Source: Tsukamurella pulmonis
GTDB lineage: Bacteria > Actinomycetota > Actinomycetes > Mycobacteriales > Mycobacteriaceae
DNA length: 64,000 bases
Assembly: GCF_900103175.1 (NCBI RefSeq)
Contig: NZ_FNLF01000002.1
Location: 3,238,136 to 3,302,135, forward strand
Direction of reading: 5' to 3'
Part shown: positions 16,539 to 24,302 of the stretch, in pieces
How the letters are laid out: each line of letters begins with the position of its first letter
How positions within the stretch are numbered: the first letter of the stretch is position 1
Made by a program: the position numbers and the translations under genes
The notes under the pieces: generated by a model
Told to the model about the DNA's origin: nothing
The model's database searches: none
Seen by the model: the letters and a program-made list of their open reading frames with translations, nothing else

Positions 16539-17738
16539 TCATTTTTGGACGACTACCGCCGAGATGAATCCCCCGTGGCCTCGGGCAATCACTAAGGCGG
16601 TCTCCAGCGGCCCAGTCCTCGGCTGTCCAACAACGAGATCAATCGGAAGATCGGTCACAGTCACGTTCGGAGTCGGGGGGATGATGTTGTGGCCCAGCGC
16701 CAGCAGAGCCGTGGCAATATCGAGAGGTCCAGCACCTGCCATGATTCTTCCGGTGCCCGATTTCGGTGCCGTCACGGGAATGCTCCTGGGGCCAAATAGT
16801 TCGCCGAGCACTTCAGCTTCAGCCTCATCGGCAGATCGCACGCCTCCTGCGTCGGCGAAGACGACATCTACATCATCAGGAGTGACGCGTGCATCTTCGA
16901 GTGCTGCCATGATGGTCCGCGCCAGCGGCCGGGTATAGCTGTGATCATCACGGGGGTTGAAACCCGATGCGTACCCGCTGATGGTGCCGTACTTCTTTCG
17001 ACCTGTATCGGGGTTACTCTCGACGACAAGCATGGCGCCACCCTCACCGGGTACATATGTGTCGTTTCCTGGCGCGAACGGACAATAGCCCTGATCAGCT
17101 GCGCGCGTGGCCGCAATAGATCCGCTGGCAAGATGCGATACCCAACCCCACGGGTCAAATGACGACTCCATGCCACCTGTGACAGCCAGGGAACACTCCC
17201 CCGCCTCGATGGTGCGTAAGGCGTGTCCGACTGCGTCCAGGCCTCCTGCTTGCTCAGCCACCAGTACGGCGCTCGGTCCCTTCATGCCGTGGCGGATAGA
17301 TATCTGCCCGGTATTTACCGCATAGAACCATGCGAAGCATTGATACACGCTTACGCTCTCTCGGCCTTCGGTCCACAGCCGCTGCATTTCTCTGTGGGAG
17401 AATTCGAACCCTCCAGTCGCGTTCGACGTAATAACAGAGCATTCGAACGGGTCGTGGCTAGCGAGGTCGACTTGCGCATCGGCGAGAGCACGTTCTGCGC
17501 TGACCAGCGCCAACTGGGTAACTCTGTCGGTCTGTTTGATAAGGCGGCCAGAGAGGAAGTCAGCGGGGTTAAACACAGAGATCCGTCCTGCCAAAGCGGC
17601 CGAATAGCGCGAGTCGTACTCGGGAATTACTTCGATCCCCGACGCGCCTGAGACTGTTCGTTGCCAGTACTGACTCAAACCGAGCCCGGTGGCAGCTGCG
17701 ACGTCCAGGCCCGTCACGACACAACGTCGATCGGTCAT
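16539..17738 (-). CDS. ketosynthase beta subunit / chain length factor, EncB-like
   Basis: This 399-residue ketosynthase-fold protein has Gln163 in VLVAEQAGGLDAVGHA in place of the catalytic Cys, the hallmark of KS-beta (chain length factor). CVVTGLDVAAATGLG opens the protein, and GRIMAGAGPLDIATALLAL and GHGGFISAVVV close it. It pairs with KS-alpha to set polyketide length. Its ATG overlaps the KS-alpha stop by four bases, the usual coupling of minimal PKS genes. No defect is seen in this gene. Confidence 0.95.
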   Translation of the reverse strand: MTDRRCVVTGLDVAAATGLGLSQYWQRTVSGASGIEVIPEYDSRYSAALAGRISVFNPADFLSGRLIKQTDRVTQLALVSAERALADAQVDLASHDPFECSVITSNATGGFEFSHREMQRLWTEGRESVSVYQCFAWFYAVNTGQISIRHGMKGPSAVLVAEQAGGLDAVGHALRTIEAGECSLAVTGGMESSFDPWGWVSHLASGSIAATRAADQGYCPFAPGNDTYVPGEGGAMLVVESNPDTGRKKYGTISGYASGFNPRDDHSYTRPLARTIMAALEDARVTPDDVDVVFADAGGVRSADEAEAEVLGELFGPRSIPVTAPKSGTGRIMAGAGPLDIATALLALGHNIIPPTPNVTVTDLPIDLVVGQPRTGPLETALVIARGHGGFISAVVVQK

Positions 17739-18959
17739 GACGGGACCTTCTTCAAGACCATGGCGCTTTGGAATCCGCCGAAACCGCTACCGACGGACAG
17801 AACAGTGTTCAAGGACGCTTCACGAGCGACCAACGGAACGTAGTCAAGATCGCACAGGGGGTCAGGTTCGTGGAGGTTAGCGGTTGGCGGTACCAGTGAG
17901 TCGCGCATGGCCAGTAGGCAGGTTGCGATCTCGATCGATCCGATCGCGCCCAGCGAATGGCCCACCATCGACTTGATCGAGCTGACCGGCACCCGCATCG
18001 CGTGAGAGCCTAAGCTCCGTTTGATCGCAGCGGTCTCGTGGATGTCGTTCTGTTTGGTCCCCGAACCGTGTGCATTGACGTAGTCAATTTCGGTGCTCGC
18101 CGCGTGGGCTGCTGAGAGCGCTTTGTTGATCGCCAGAGTCATCTCGAAGCCATCCGCCGTCAGTCCAGTCATATGGTGGGCGTTACACGTGGAGGCGTAA
18201 CCACCAACTTCACCGAGAACCACAGCTCCTCGCCGGCGGGCGTGCTCGTATTCTTCGAGGATGAGCATGGCTGCACCCTCGGCGATCGCAAATCCATTTC
18301 GGCGGGCATCGAACGGTCTGGCGGCTCCGGCGGGATCATCGTTGTTGGGAGTTGTAGCGCGGATCGCGTCGAAGCACGCAACTGCGATCGGGGTTATAGG
18401 CGCATCCGTTGCACCCGCTACCATCACATCCGCGGAGCCGTCTCCTATGAGGCGGGCTGCTTGTCCGATCGAGTCGATGCCCGAAGTACACCCCGCCGAC
18501 ACCACCCGGACGGGCCCTTCCGCCGAGACGACCTGCGCGACTTCGCGCGCGATCGACCCTGGTGTGAAGTAGTCAAACAGATGCGCAGAAGCGTAACGCT
18601 CGTCAACGAGCCAATCCGTGCCGTCATCGGACAGGACCACGTACTCATTCTCAACGCTGGTCGCGGACCCCACCGCGTTGCCGACAGTGACGCCGACGCG
18701 CGCCCGGTCTACGCTATCTTCGATACCCGACTGTGCCAGTGCGCGACGAGCACATACCACGGCAAGCATTGACGCTCGGTCCATCCGGCGCGCCTCGCGG
18801 TGCGTCAGCCCCATGCTTAGCGGGTCGAAGTCGATCTCGCCGCCCACCTGAGAACGGAACTGGGTCGGGTCGAACGCGGTTATCCGGCGGATCGCGGTGC
18901 GTCCAGCCGTAATCATTGACCAAAATGGTTCGGTATCGGCTGACCCGGGTGCCAAAACC
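17735..18959 (-). pseudogene. ketosynthase alpha (EncA-like), main part, cut off from its first codons by an ISL3 insertion
   Basis: The frame from 18959 encodes residues 12-418 of a KS-alpha: VLAPGSADTEPFWSMI, the active Cys in SAGCTSGIDS (Cys168 in the restored numbering), His in NAHGSGTKQND and the SIKSMVGHSLGAIGSIE motif, ending VGSGFGGFQSAMVLKK. The first 13 codons lie 3.7 kb away at 22712-22673. Joining 22712-22673 to 18951-17735 (one 8-bp duplication removed) gives 1257 bases, i.e. 418 residues, the normal KS-alpha length. In the present state the open frame continues into IS sequence, so an IS-initiated hybrid is possible, but the first beta strand is lost. Confidence 0.92.
18952..18959. 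repeat. 8-bp target site duplication, left copy
   Basis: CCAAAACC (GGTTTTGG on the coding strand) is identical to 22673-22680; together they bracket the composite insertion. Confidence 0.9.
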
Positions 18960-19140
18960 GGCTCTTCCCAGATGAGGGTGTAGGTCGGTCGGGCGCGTCG
19001 GTCCGCAGATAGACGTCGAGGTCTCCCGACGATGGAGGTTCCTACGCCATCCATCCGAAAGACCTCGACGTGACCGACACAACCCCGCCGGCCGGCTTCG
19101 GCCGCCCTGACCTCACCGCCTTCGCGGCTCATCCCAATCG
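18960..19140 (+). mobile_element. remnant of the left end of an ISL3-family IS
   Basis: 18974-19125 matches 21250-21401 of the complete IS almost exactly (I see two differences), including the first codons of the transposase. At 19126 it jumps to a 15-base copy of the IS right terminus in reverse orientation (GGCTCATCCCAATCG, 19126-19140), after which similarity ends. Confidence 0.85.
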
Positions 19141-19353
19141 ACCCTGATCGGGTCTGCTGACCCCCTCGACGAGAACGCAGCGACATCACAGCCACCCAAC
19201 CCCGACCGTCCGGGAAGCTGGGGCACGTCACACGGCCTGTGCTGCGGGCGTGTCGAGTGGGTCGTCCAGGGGCGACGCAGGAGCGTCGACGCGACGTGCT
19301 GAGAGGTGGTTCCAACCGAGCGCTAGGACACTGGCTACAGGCATGGCGATAGG

Positions 19354-20295
19354 TCAGGAACGGCGTCGCTCCCTGCGCAGGAGGGAGCGCAGAGTCTCGG
19401 CGTTCGCGTAGCCGACCCGTAGCGCGATCTCGGCGGAGGTGAGGTCCGTGGTTGCTGAGAGGTGCCGAGCTCGTTCGATGCGAAGCCGTTGGACGAAGCC
19501 GAGCGGAGTGAGGTTGAGCGCCGCACGGACTCGTCGTTCGAGGGTGCGCCGGCTGGTGCCGAGCGACTGCGCGACGAAGGCGACGTTGAACGGTTCGTCC
19601 AGGCGGGCGCGCACGAAGCGTTCGAACTCGACGACGATCGGGTCCTCGTGCCGGAGATGTTCGTAGGCGACGAAGGCCGCCTGCGACGGACGCTCGTCTA
19701 TGATGAGGAGCTTGGCGACATGTTGGGCCAGGTCGGGGCTGATCGATCGCACGAGTGAGAGCGCGAGGTCGATGTGGGCGAACGCGGCGCCGGCGGTGAC
19801 GAGGTTCCCGTCGACCACGACCATGGTGTCGAGATCGAGGGCGACGGTCGGATAGCGCTTCAGGAACTCCGGCCCCAGGAACCAACTGGTCGTCGCCCGC
19901 CGATGATGCATCCGTCCAGTCTCGGCGACAGCGAACACGCCGGTGCACGCCGCGGCGATCCGGGTGGTCGCCTCGTCGAGGCGCCCGAGCGAGGCGATGA
20001 CCGAACGAGCATCTCGGCTCTGGAGGGCGTCGTGGGTCGCGGCGGCCGTGAGGGTTCCAAGCGCAGGGACGACGACCACGTCGAACTCTCCGGACTCCGA
20101 CAGCGGGTGGTCCACCGACAGGGTCATCGATGCCGTCGTGGTCACTCGCCGTTTCGGTCCGAGGATGGCGAGTTCGATCGCGTCGATCCGCGGGTCGACA
20201 TCGCTGCGGGCTCCGTCGGCCACCCGCACGATGTCGATGATCGACGCGACAGCCGAACCGAAGCAGCCGTCGATCGCGATCAGTCCGATACGCAT
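19354..20295 (-). CDS. GlxA-type transcriptional regulator (DJ-1/PfpI domain + AraC HTH)
   Basis: This 313-residue protein starts at the ATG at 20295 (MRIGLIAIDGC), where homology to the DJ-1/PfpI-like domain begins. It includes the VVVVPALGT strand and IAAACTGVFAVAETG, with Cys at the nucleophile-elbow position (about residues 110-125). The C-terminal 100 residues form an AraC double HTH (VAFVAQSLGTSRRTLERRVRAAL, then SAEIALRVGYANAETLRSLLRRE). Such regulators often control a neighbouring small enzyme gene; here the divergent ABM-domain gene starts 108 bases away. It is carried inside the ISL3 composite and is unlikely to belong to the polyketide pathway. It is GC rich like the host genes. 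Confidence 0.9.
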   Translation of the reverse strand: MRIGLIAIDGCFGSAVASIIDIVRVADGARSDVDPRIDAIELAILGPKRRVTTTASMTLSVDHPLSESGEFDVVVVPALGTLTAAATHDALQSRDARSVIASLGRLDEATTRIAAACTGVFAVAETGRMHHRRATTSWFLGPEFLKRYPTVALDLDTMVVVDGNLVTAGAAFAHIDLALSLVRSISPDLAQHVAKLLIIDERPSQAAFVAYEHLRHEDPIVVEFERFVRARLDEPFNVAFVAQSLGTSRRTLERRVRAALNLTPLGFVQRLRIERARHLSATTDLTSAEIALRVGYANAETLRSLLRRERRRS

Positions 20296-20403
20296 GGCGC
20301 CAACAATAGCAATACTGCCGTATACGCCACTTCTCACATGCCCTTGCTCGTCATACGCTGAACTCGCTTCACCAAGAAACCTCGACACCTAGGAGAACCC
20401 CTC

Positions 20404-20715
20404 ATGTCCACACCCGCATCACTTCCGTATGCCTTCGTCGCCAAGATCGTCGCGGCCGATGGACAGCACGACGCGCTCGCCGATCTGCTCGCCGGCGCTG
20501 TCGCGCTCGCCAACGAAGAAGTAGGAACGATTGTCTGGTTCGCGGTCAGGACCCACGCCGACACCTTCTGGATCTTCGATGCATTCCCCGACGAGGCCGC
20601 TCGCGACGCCCACGCCAACGGCGCCATCGTCGCAGCCCTGATGGCCAACCAGCACCTCCTCGGCGCAGCACCCGAGATCCTGGCGGCCGACGTCCTCGCG
20701 TCCAAGCTTCCGTAG
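20404..20715 (+). CDS. putative quinol monooxygenase / ABM-domain protein
   Basis: This 103-residue protein has the antibiotic-biosynthesis-monooxygenase (dimeric ferredoxin-like) pattern: YAFVAKIVAADGQHDALADLL, EEVGTIVWFAVRTHADTFWIFDAFPDEAARDAHANG and LLGAAPEILAADVL. A GGAG ribosome site precedes the ATG. It is divergent from the GlxA-AraC gene, its likely regulator. Members act on quinols or as stress-related monooxygenases; the substrate here is unknown. It lies in the composite insertion, so it is probably a passenger, although the name invites linking it to the polyketide. Confidence 0.8.
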   Translation: MSTPASLPYAFVAKIVAADGQHDALADLLAGAVALANEEVGTIVWFAVRTHADTFWIFDAFPDEAARDAHANGAIVAALMANQHLLGAAPEILAADVLASKLP

Positions 20716-21233
20716 TCCGCCAACGCACGAGACGATCGCGCCCCGCCGAGCCGTCGCCAGGTCGCGACGCAGCGCCACGCTGCGTTGCCGAGCGGTGCGA
20801 GGCCTATCGGCACACGGACAGGATGTCCGAGCGTTCATCCGGCGAGGGGTCCGTCGCAGAGGAGAGCGACGTCGGGTGTCGGGCAGAGCCGTGAGGCCAG
20901 CGCATCGCGCGACCATCAGAACCGAACCGCCCCTGCCCTACGTTTCCGCAGGTCAGGGGCTGTTCGCCGGAGCCGCCTGTCGGAATCGAACCGACGACCT
21001 AATCACGTCGGCTTTGCGTCTATCGCCTGATGCGCCCACTGGGCGAACGAGCCGCTGACCTGCGCGAACGCCGAGCGTGGGGGACGCCGCCATCCGGTGG
21101 TGACCGACGACGACCGACTAGTACCGACCGTTTCACCGGAGCTTGCGGCGGCGTCGAAGCCGAGCAAGCTCCATTCTTTTAGCTCACCGCGCCCTCCTCC
21201 TCGCCGGTCCCGTCTTCGTCGAAGACGTTTCAG
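20716..21233. other. 518-base non-coding stretch with a tRNA-Thr 3' fragment
   Basis: No convincing gene is seen. 20969-21000 (minus strand) matches the T-arm and acceptor 3' side of an actinobacterial tRNA-Thr (T-loop GGTTCGATTCC, acceptor side AGGCGGCT). The rest looks like scrambled intergenic DNA running up to the IS left end. Confidence 0.55.
20969..21000 (-). repeat. tRNA-Thr 3'-end fragment (possible old att site)
   Basis: The minus strand shows a T-stem/loop GTCGG-TTCGATT-CCGAC followed by AGGCGGCTCC. The 5' half of a tRNA is absent, so this is not a functional tRNA. Fragments like this are left by elements that integrate into tRNA genes. Confidence 0.5.
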
Positions 21234-22672
21234 GGGTCTTCTCAGATGCCGGTGTAGGTCGGCCGGGCGCGTCGGTCCGCAGATAGACGTCGAGGTCTCC
21301 CGACGACGGAGGTTCCTACGCCATCCATCCGAAAGACCTCGACGTGACCGACACAACCCCGCCGGCCGGCTTCGGCCGCCCTGACCTCACCGCCTTCGCT
21401 CGACTCGACGGCCTCGGTCTGAGCGTGACCGGACAACGACTTGAACCGGATCGTGCGGTCCTAGCGTGCCGCGTGGTGGAACCAGATCAGTGGTGCCGAC
21501 GGTGCGGCAGCGAAGGCGCTGCTCGTGACACCGTGATCCGGCGGTTGGCCCACGAGCCGCTGGGCTGGCGACCGACCGTGCTGGAAGTTGTAGTGCGCCG
21601 CTACCGCTGTGCCGACTGCGGACACGTGTGGCGCCAAGACACCAGCGCCGCTGCGGAGCCACGCGCGAAGCTCTCGCGCACCGGGCTGCGGTGGGCGCTG
21701 GAAGGGATCGTGGTCGCACACCTCACCGTCGCCCGTGTCGCCGAGGGACTCGGGGTCGCGTGGGACACCGCCAACAACGCGGTCCTGGCTGAAGGCAAGC
21801 GGCTGCTGATCAACGACCCCACGCGGTTCGAGGGCGTGAAGGTCATTGGCGTCGATGAGCACGTCTGGCGCCACACCAGGCGTGGCGACAAGTATGTCAC
21901 CGTGATCATCGACCTCACCCCGGTCCGCGATGGCGCCGGCCCAGCAAGGCTGCTGGACATGGTCGAGGGCCGGTCGAAGGCGGCGTTCAAGACCTGGCTC
22001 GCCGACCGCGACGACGCCTTCCGTGACGCGGTCGAGGTGGTCGCGATGGACGGCTTCACCGGGTTCAAGACCGCCGCTGCGGAGGAGATCCCGGACGCGG
22101 TCACGGTGATGGATCCCTTCCACGTCGTGCGCCTGGCCGGTGACGCCCTCGACAGGTGCCGGCGCCGGGTCCAACTCGCGATCCACGGGCACCGTGGGTT
22201 CAGGGACGACCCGCTCTACAAGTCGCGGCGCACGCTGCACACCGGCGCGGACCTGCTCACCGACAAGCAGAGCGACAGGCTACGCGCGCTGTTCGTTGAT
22301 GACGCTCACGTCGAGGTCGAGGCGACCTGGGGTGTCTACCAGCGCATGATCGCCGCCTATCGCCACGAGGACCGGCAACGTGGCCGCGAGCTCATGGAGA
22401 AGCTGATCACCGACCTCAGCGCCGGCGTCCCCAAGGTGCTCACCGAGCTCACCACCCTGAGCCGGACCCTGAAGAAGCGAGCCGCTGACGTGCTCGCCTA
22501 CTTCGAACGACCCGGCACCAGCAACGGGCCGACCGAGGCGCTCAACGGACGGCTCGAACACCTGCGCGGCTCCGCACTCGGGTTCCGCAACCTGACCAAC
22601 TACATCGCCCGAAGCCTGCTCGAGACCGGCGGCTTCAGACCCCAACTCCTACACCCCCGATTGGGATGAGCC
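21234..22672 (+). mobile_element. complete ISL3-family insertion sequence
   Basis: The IS is 1439 bp. The left end GGGTCTTCTCAGATGCCGG matches the remnant end at 18960 with few differences; the right end is the inverted GGCTCATCCCAATCGGGGG. It encodes one transposase (21344-22669). No duplication flanks this copy by itself, consistent with movement as part of the larger composite. Confidence 0.88.
21344..22669 (+). CDS. tnpA: ISL3-family transposase
   Basis: This 441-residue protein has an N-terminal zinc-ribbon (CRRCG, then YRCADCGHVWRQD at residues 45-95) and a helix-turn-helix (VARVAEGLGVAWDTANNAV). The DDE domain of the ISL3/IS1096 group follows: Asp in VIGVDEHVWR, Asp in VVAMDGFTGFKTA, and the C-terminal Glu region SNGPTEALNGRLEHLRGSALGFRNLTNYIAR. 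It catalyses movement of this IS. Its stop codon lies only 3 bases before the IS end. The ATG follows the sequence duplicated in the remnant at 18974-19125. The gene appears complete. Confidence 0.95.
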   Translation: MTDTTPPAGFGRPDLTAFARLDGLGLSVTGQRLEPDRAVLACRVVEPDQWCRRCGSEGAARDTVIRRLAHEPLGWRPTVLEVVVRRYRCADCGHVWRQDTSAAAEPRAKLSRTGLRWALEGIVVAHLTVARVAEGLGVAWDTANNAVLAEGKRLLINDPTRFEGVKVIGVDEHVWRHTRRGDKYVTVIIDLTPVRDGAGPARLLDMVEGRSKAAFKTWLADRDDAFRDAVEVVAMDGFTGFKTAAAEEIPDAVTVMDPFHVVRLAGDALDRCRRRVQLAIHGHRGFRDDPLYKSRRTLHTGADLLTDKQSDRLRALFVDDAHVEVEATWGVYQRMIAAYRHEDRQRGRELMEKLITDLSAGVPKVLTELTTLSRTLKKRAADVLAYFERPGTSNGPTEALNGRLEHLRGSALGFRNLTNYIARSLLETGGFRPQLLHPRLG

Positions 22673-22680
22673 CCAAAACC
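22673..22680. repeat. 8-bp target site duplication, right copy
   Basis: CCAAAACC, identical to 18952-18959. Confidence 0.9.
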
Positions 22681-22712
22681 GAGAGCCCTGTTACAACCAC
22701 TCGTCGATTCAC
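22673..22712 (-). pseudogene. ketosynthase alpha (EncA-like), first 13 codons
   Basis: The minus strand from GTG 22712 reads (V)NRRVVVTGLSVLG up to the IS end. RRVVVTG is the invariant N-terminal strand of KS-alpha proteins. Removal of the insertion joins it in frame to APGSADTEPFW at 18951. The start codon is provisional: an in-frame GTG lies 21 bases upstream and neither has a clear ribosome site. Confidence 0.88.
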
Positions 22713-22718
22713 CCTTAC

Positions 22719-22744
22719 GATCTTGAAGCCCACAGTTCAAGATC
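22719..22744. promoter_or_regulatory. 9-bp-arm inverted repeat in the encA/encD intergenic region
   Basis: GATCTTGAA and TTCAAGATC form a perfect palindrome with an 8-base centre, just upstream of the KS-alpha start (22712) and 106 bases before the ketoreductase start. It is likely an operator for a dimeric regulator; its right arm also begins the SARP-box-like array. Confidence 0.55.
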
Positions 22745-22764
22745 AACTCGAAGACCGATCGAGA
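22736..22764 (+). promoter_or_regulatory. candidate SARP box between KS-alpha and ketoreductase genes
   Basis: Heptamers TTCAAGA, CTCGAAG and ATCGAGA start at 22736, 22747 and 22758, exactly 11 bases apart, as in the array at 10124-10152. It is placed between divergent biosynthetic genes. Confidence 0.5.
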
Positions 22765-22811
22765 TCATTCACTATTGGACCTCGATTCAGCCTGGACGGG
22801 AGGTGACCAAC

Positions 22812-22862
22812 GTGAACGCGCAAGCAATCATCGTAGGTCGGGAGGAACTGTGGGGGCGCTAG
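22812..22862 (+). CDS. possible 16-residue leader peptide before the ketoreductase
   Basis: GTG at 22812 follows a strong GGGAGGTG site and opens a 16-codon frame (VNAQAIIVGREELWGR) that ends at TAG 22860-22862, overlapping the ketoreductase start at 22850. It may couple translation of the downstream gene, or the strong site may be a chance feature. Confidence 0.3.
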   Translation: MNAQAIIVGREELWGR

Positions 22863-23611
22863 CTCTGGTTACAGGTGGAACAAGTGGCATCGGGTATTCT
22901 TGCGCCCAGCAGCTTCGCGATGCTGGATTCCGGGTCGTCGTCACTGGGCGTAGGCAGGACAAGCTCGATCGGGTCGTTGACGGGATGCCTGGTATCGGCG
23001 GGTACGTCAACGACGTTCGTGACCGAGCAGCGGTACAGACCCTGGTCTCCGCGGTCGTCGCTGAGCACGGACCCATCGACATTCTGGTCAACAACGCTGG
23101 ACGCGGCGGCGGCGGCCCCATCGCCACGATTACCGACGACTTGTGGCTCGATGTAATCGAGACTGACCTGAACAGCGTATTCTGGGTAACTCGCGCGGTT
23201 CTAATTGCATCACCAAGCATCCGTAGGTCCACAGGACGTATTATCAATATTGCCTCGACAGGCGGTAAACAAGGCGTCCCTTTTGGAACCCCTTATTCGG
23301 CCGCGAAGGCCGGAGTCATTGGCTTCACGAAGGCGCTTGCCAAAGAAGTTGCCCCCACCGGCCTCACCGTCAATGCCGTGTGTCCCGGATACGTCGAAAC
23401 TCCAATGGCGGTAGAGATTCGCGAGTCGTATGCCCAGATGCGTGGCGTCTCGGAGGAGAAAATCATGCAAGAGTTCGAGTCGAAGATTCCCCTCGGACGA
23501 TATAGTTCTCCAGAAGAAGTCGCGTCAATGGTCACTTATCTCGCAAGTCCGTCTGCGGCCTCGGTGACCGCACAAGCGTTAAACGTATGCGGCGGACTCG
23601 GAATCTACTAA
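22850..23611 (+). CDS. type II PKS ketoreductase (SDR), EncD/ActKR-like
   Basis: The GTG at 22850, preceded by GGGAGG, starts a 253-residue SDR. NADPH motif TGGTSGIG is at residues 8-15. NNAGRGGGGP carries the extra Gly run of aromatic C9 ketoreductases. The catalytic set is Ser136 (INIASTGGKQGVPFG), Tyr149 and Lys153 (YSAAK). VNAVCPGYVETPMA and the terminal ALNVCGGLG follow. It reduces one ketone of the nascent poly-beta-ketone. A frame upstream to 22775 lacks support. It is divergent from the KS-alpha gene and heads a plus-strand operon with the methyltransferase and SnoaL-like genes. Confidence 0.93.
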   Translation: MGALALVTGGTSGIGYSCAQQLRDAGFRVVVTGRRQDKLDRVVDGMPGIGGYVNDVRDRAAVQTLVSAVVAEHGPIDILVNNAGRGGGGPIATITDDLWLDVIETDLNSVFWVTRAVLIASPSIRRSTGRIINIASTGGKQGVPFGTPYSAAKAGVIGFTKALAKEVAPTGLTVNAVCPGYVETPMAVEIRESYAQMRGVSEEKIMQEFESKIPLGRYSSPEEVASMVTYLASPSAASVTAQALNVCGGLGIY

Positions 23612-23636
23612 AGCGACAAACTCGAAAGCGAGCAAT

Positions 23637-24302
23637 ATGAGCGCCATGGAAGCCAACGATCACGGTCAAGCCTTCTATCGAACCAAACGCTTAAATGGCT
23701 ACGATCTTGTGACGGTGCAAGCGGCGAATCACCTCCTGTGGAGGTGTGCCCCGAGCCGGCTGATCGATTTATACAATTCGCACGTCACCGACCGCCACCT
23801 TGATATCGGTCCAGGTTCGGGCTACTATCTCGACCACTGCACCTTTCCGTCGATGAATCCAGAACTCACACTCGTTGACCTTAATCCGGATCCTTTAACA
23901 TTCGTTCAACAGCGTCTTGCCCGCTACTCCCCGTCAGTCGCACGAGCGGATCTACTCGATAGTTTGGAAGACGTTCCAAACGCACCGTTCGACTCGATCG
24001 GCCTCAACTACGTACTGCACTGCCTTCCACAGACACCGGGAGGCCGGGCAGATGTATTTGCCAATATCAAGCCTTTGCTGAAGCCCCAGGGAGTGCTTTT
24101 TGGTAGCACAGTCGTAACTGGCGGCGCATCAGCAACACCGCTATCGCGCGCATTCAACGCCTTGTACCAGAAGATGGGCGCATTCCATAACGAACTCGAC
24201 ACCGTCGATTCGTTACATTCGGCACTTGACGAACATTTCACTAGCCACGTGCTTGAGGTACGCGGCAGCGTGACAATATTCAGCGCGCGAGGCCCGCGAT
24301 GA
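23637..24302 (+). CDS. SAM-dependent methyltransferase, EncK-like
   Basis: This 221-residue class I methyltransferase has the SAM motif HLDIGPGSGYYLD near residues 53-65, an acidic strand end LTLVDLNPDPL, and the FDSIGLNYVLHCLP motif IV region. In the enterocin pathway EncK is the O-methyltransferase acting on the pyrone oxygen; the same role is plausible here. It starts 25 bases after the ketoreductase stop and overlaps the next gene by four bases, so it belongs to the same operon. An internal ATG at 23646 is an alternative start. Confidence 0.85.
   Translation: MSAMEANDHGQAFYRTKRLNGYDLVTVQAANHLLWRCAPSRLIDLYNSHVTDRHLDIGPGSGYYLDHCTFPSMNPELTLVDLNPDPLTFVQQRLARYSPSVARADLLDSLEDVPNAPFDSIGLNYVLHCLPQTPGGRADVFANIKPLLKPQGVLFGSTVVTGGASATPLSRAFNALYQKMGAFHNELDTVDSLHSALDEHFTSHVLEVRGSVTIFSARGPR

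Larger units (their letters stand above)
18960..22672. mobile_element. ISL3-flanked composite insertion in the KS-alpha gene
   Basis: The segment is 3713 bp, bounded by ISL3-type ends facing outward (GGCTCTTCCCAGATGAGGG at 18960; inverted GGCTCATCCCAATCGGGGG ending at 22672) and by the 8-bp duplication GGTTTTGG. It contains a 5'-end IS remnant, a GlxA-AraC regulator gene, an ABM-domain gene, a tRNA-Thr 3' fragment and a complete ISL3-family IS. The single duplication at the outer ends shows that it entered as one unit. Confidence 0.88.

Noticed and set aside
17735-19948. A 737-residue fusion ketosynthase
   Set aside because: The N-terminal third is IS remnant and intergenic DNA; the true KS-alpha start is at 22712 across the insertion.
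20404-20715. ABM-domain gene as a tailoring enzyme of the polyketide pathway
   Set aside because: It lies inside the ISL3 composite that entered KS-alpha later and pairs with a GlxA-AraC regulator of host-like GC content.
20969-21000. A tRNA gene
   Set aside because: Only the T-arm and acceptor 3' side are present; the D-arm and anticodon arm are missing.
21234-22672. The complete ISL3 element as a single independent insertion
   Set aside because: The base sequence before 21234 does not match that after 22672; the 8-bp duplication is found only at the outer ends 18952 and 22673.
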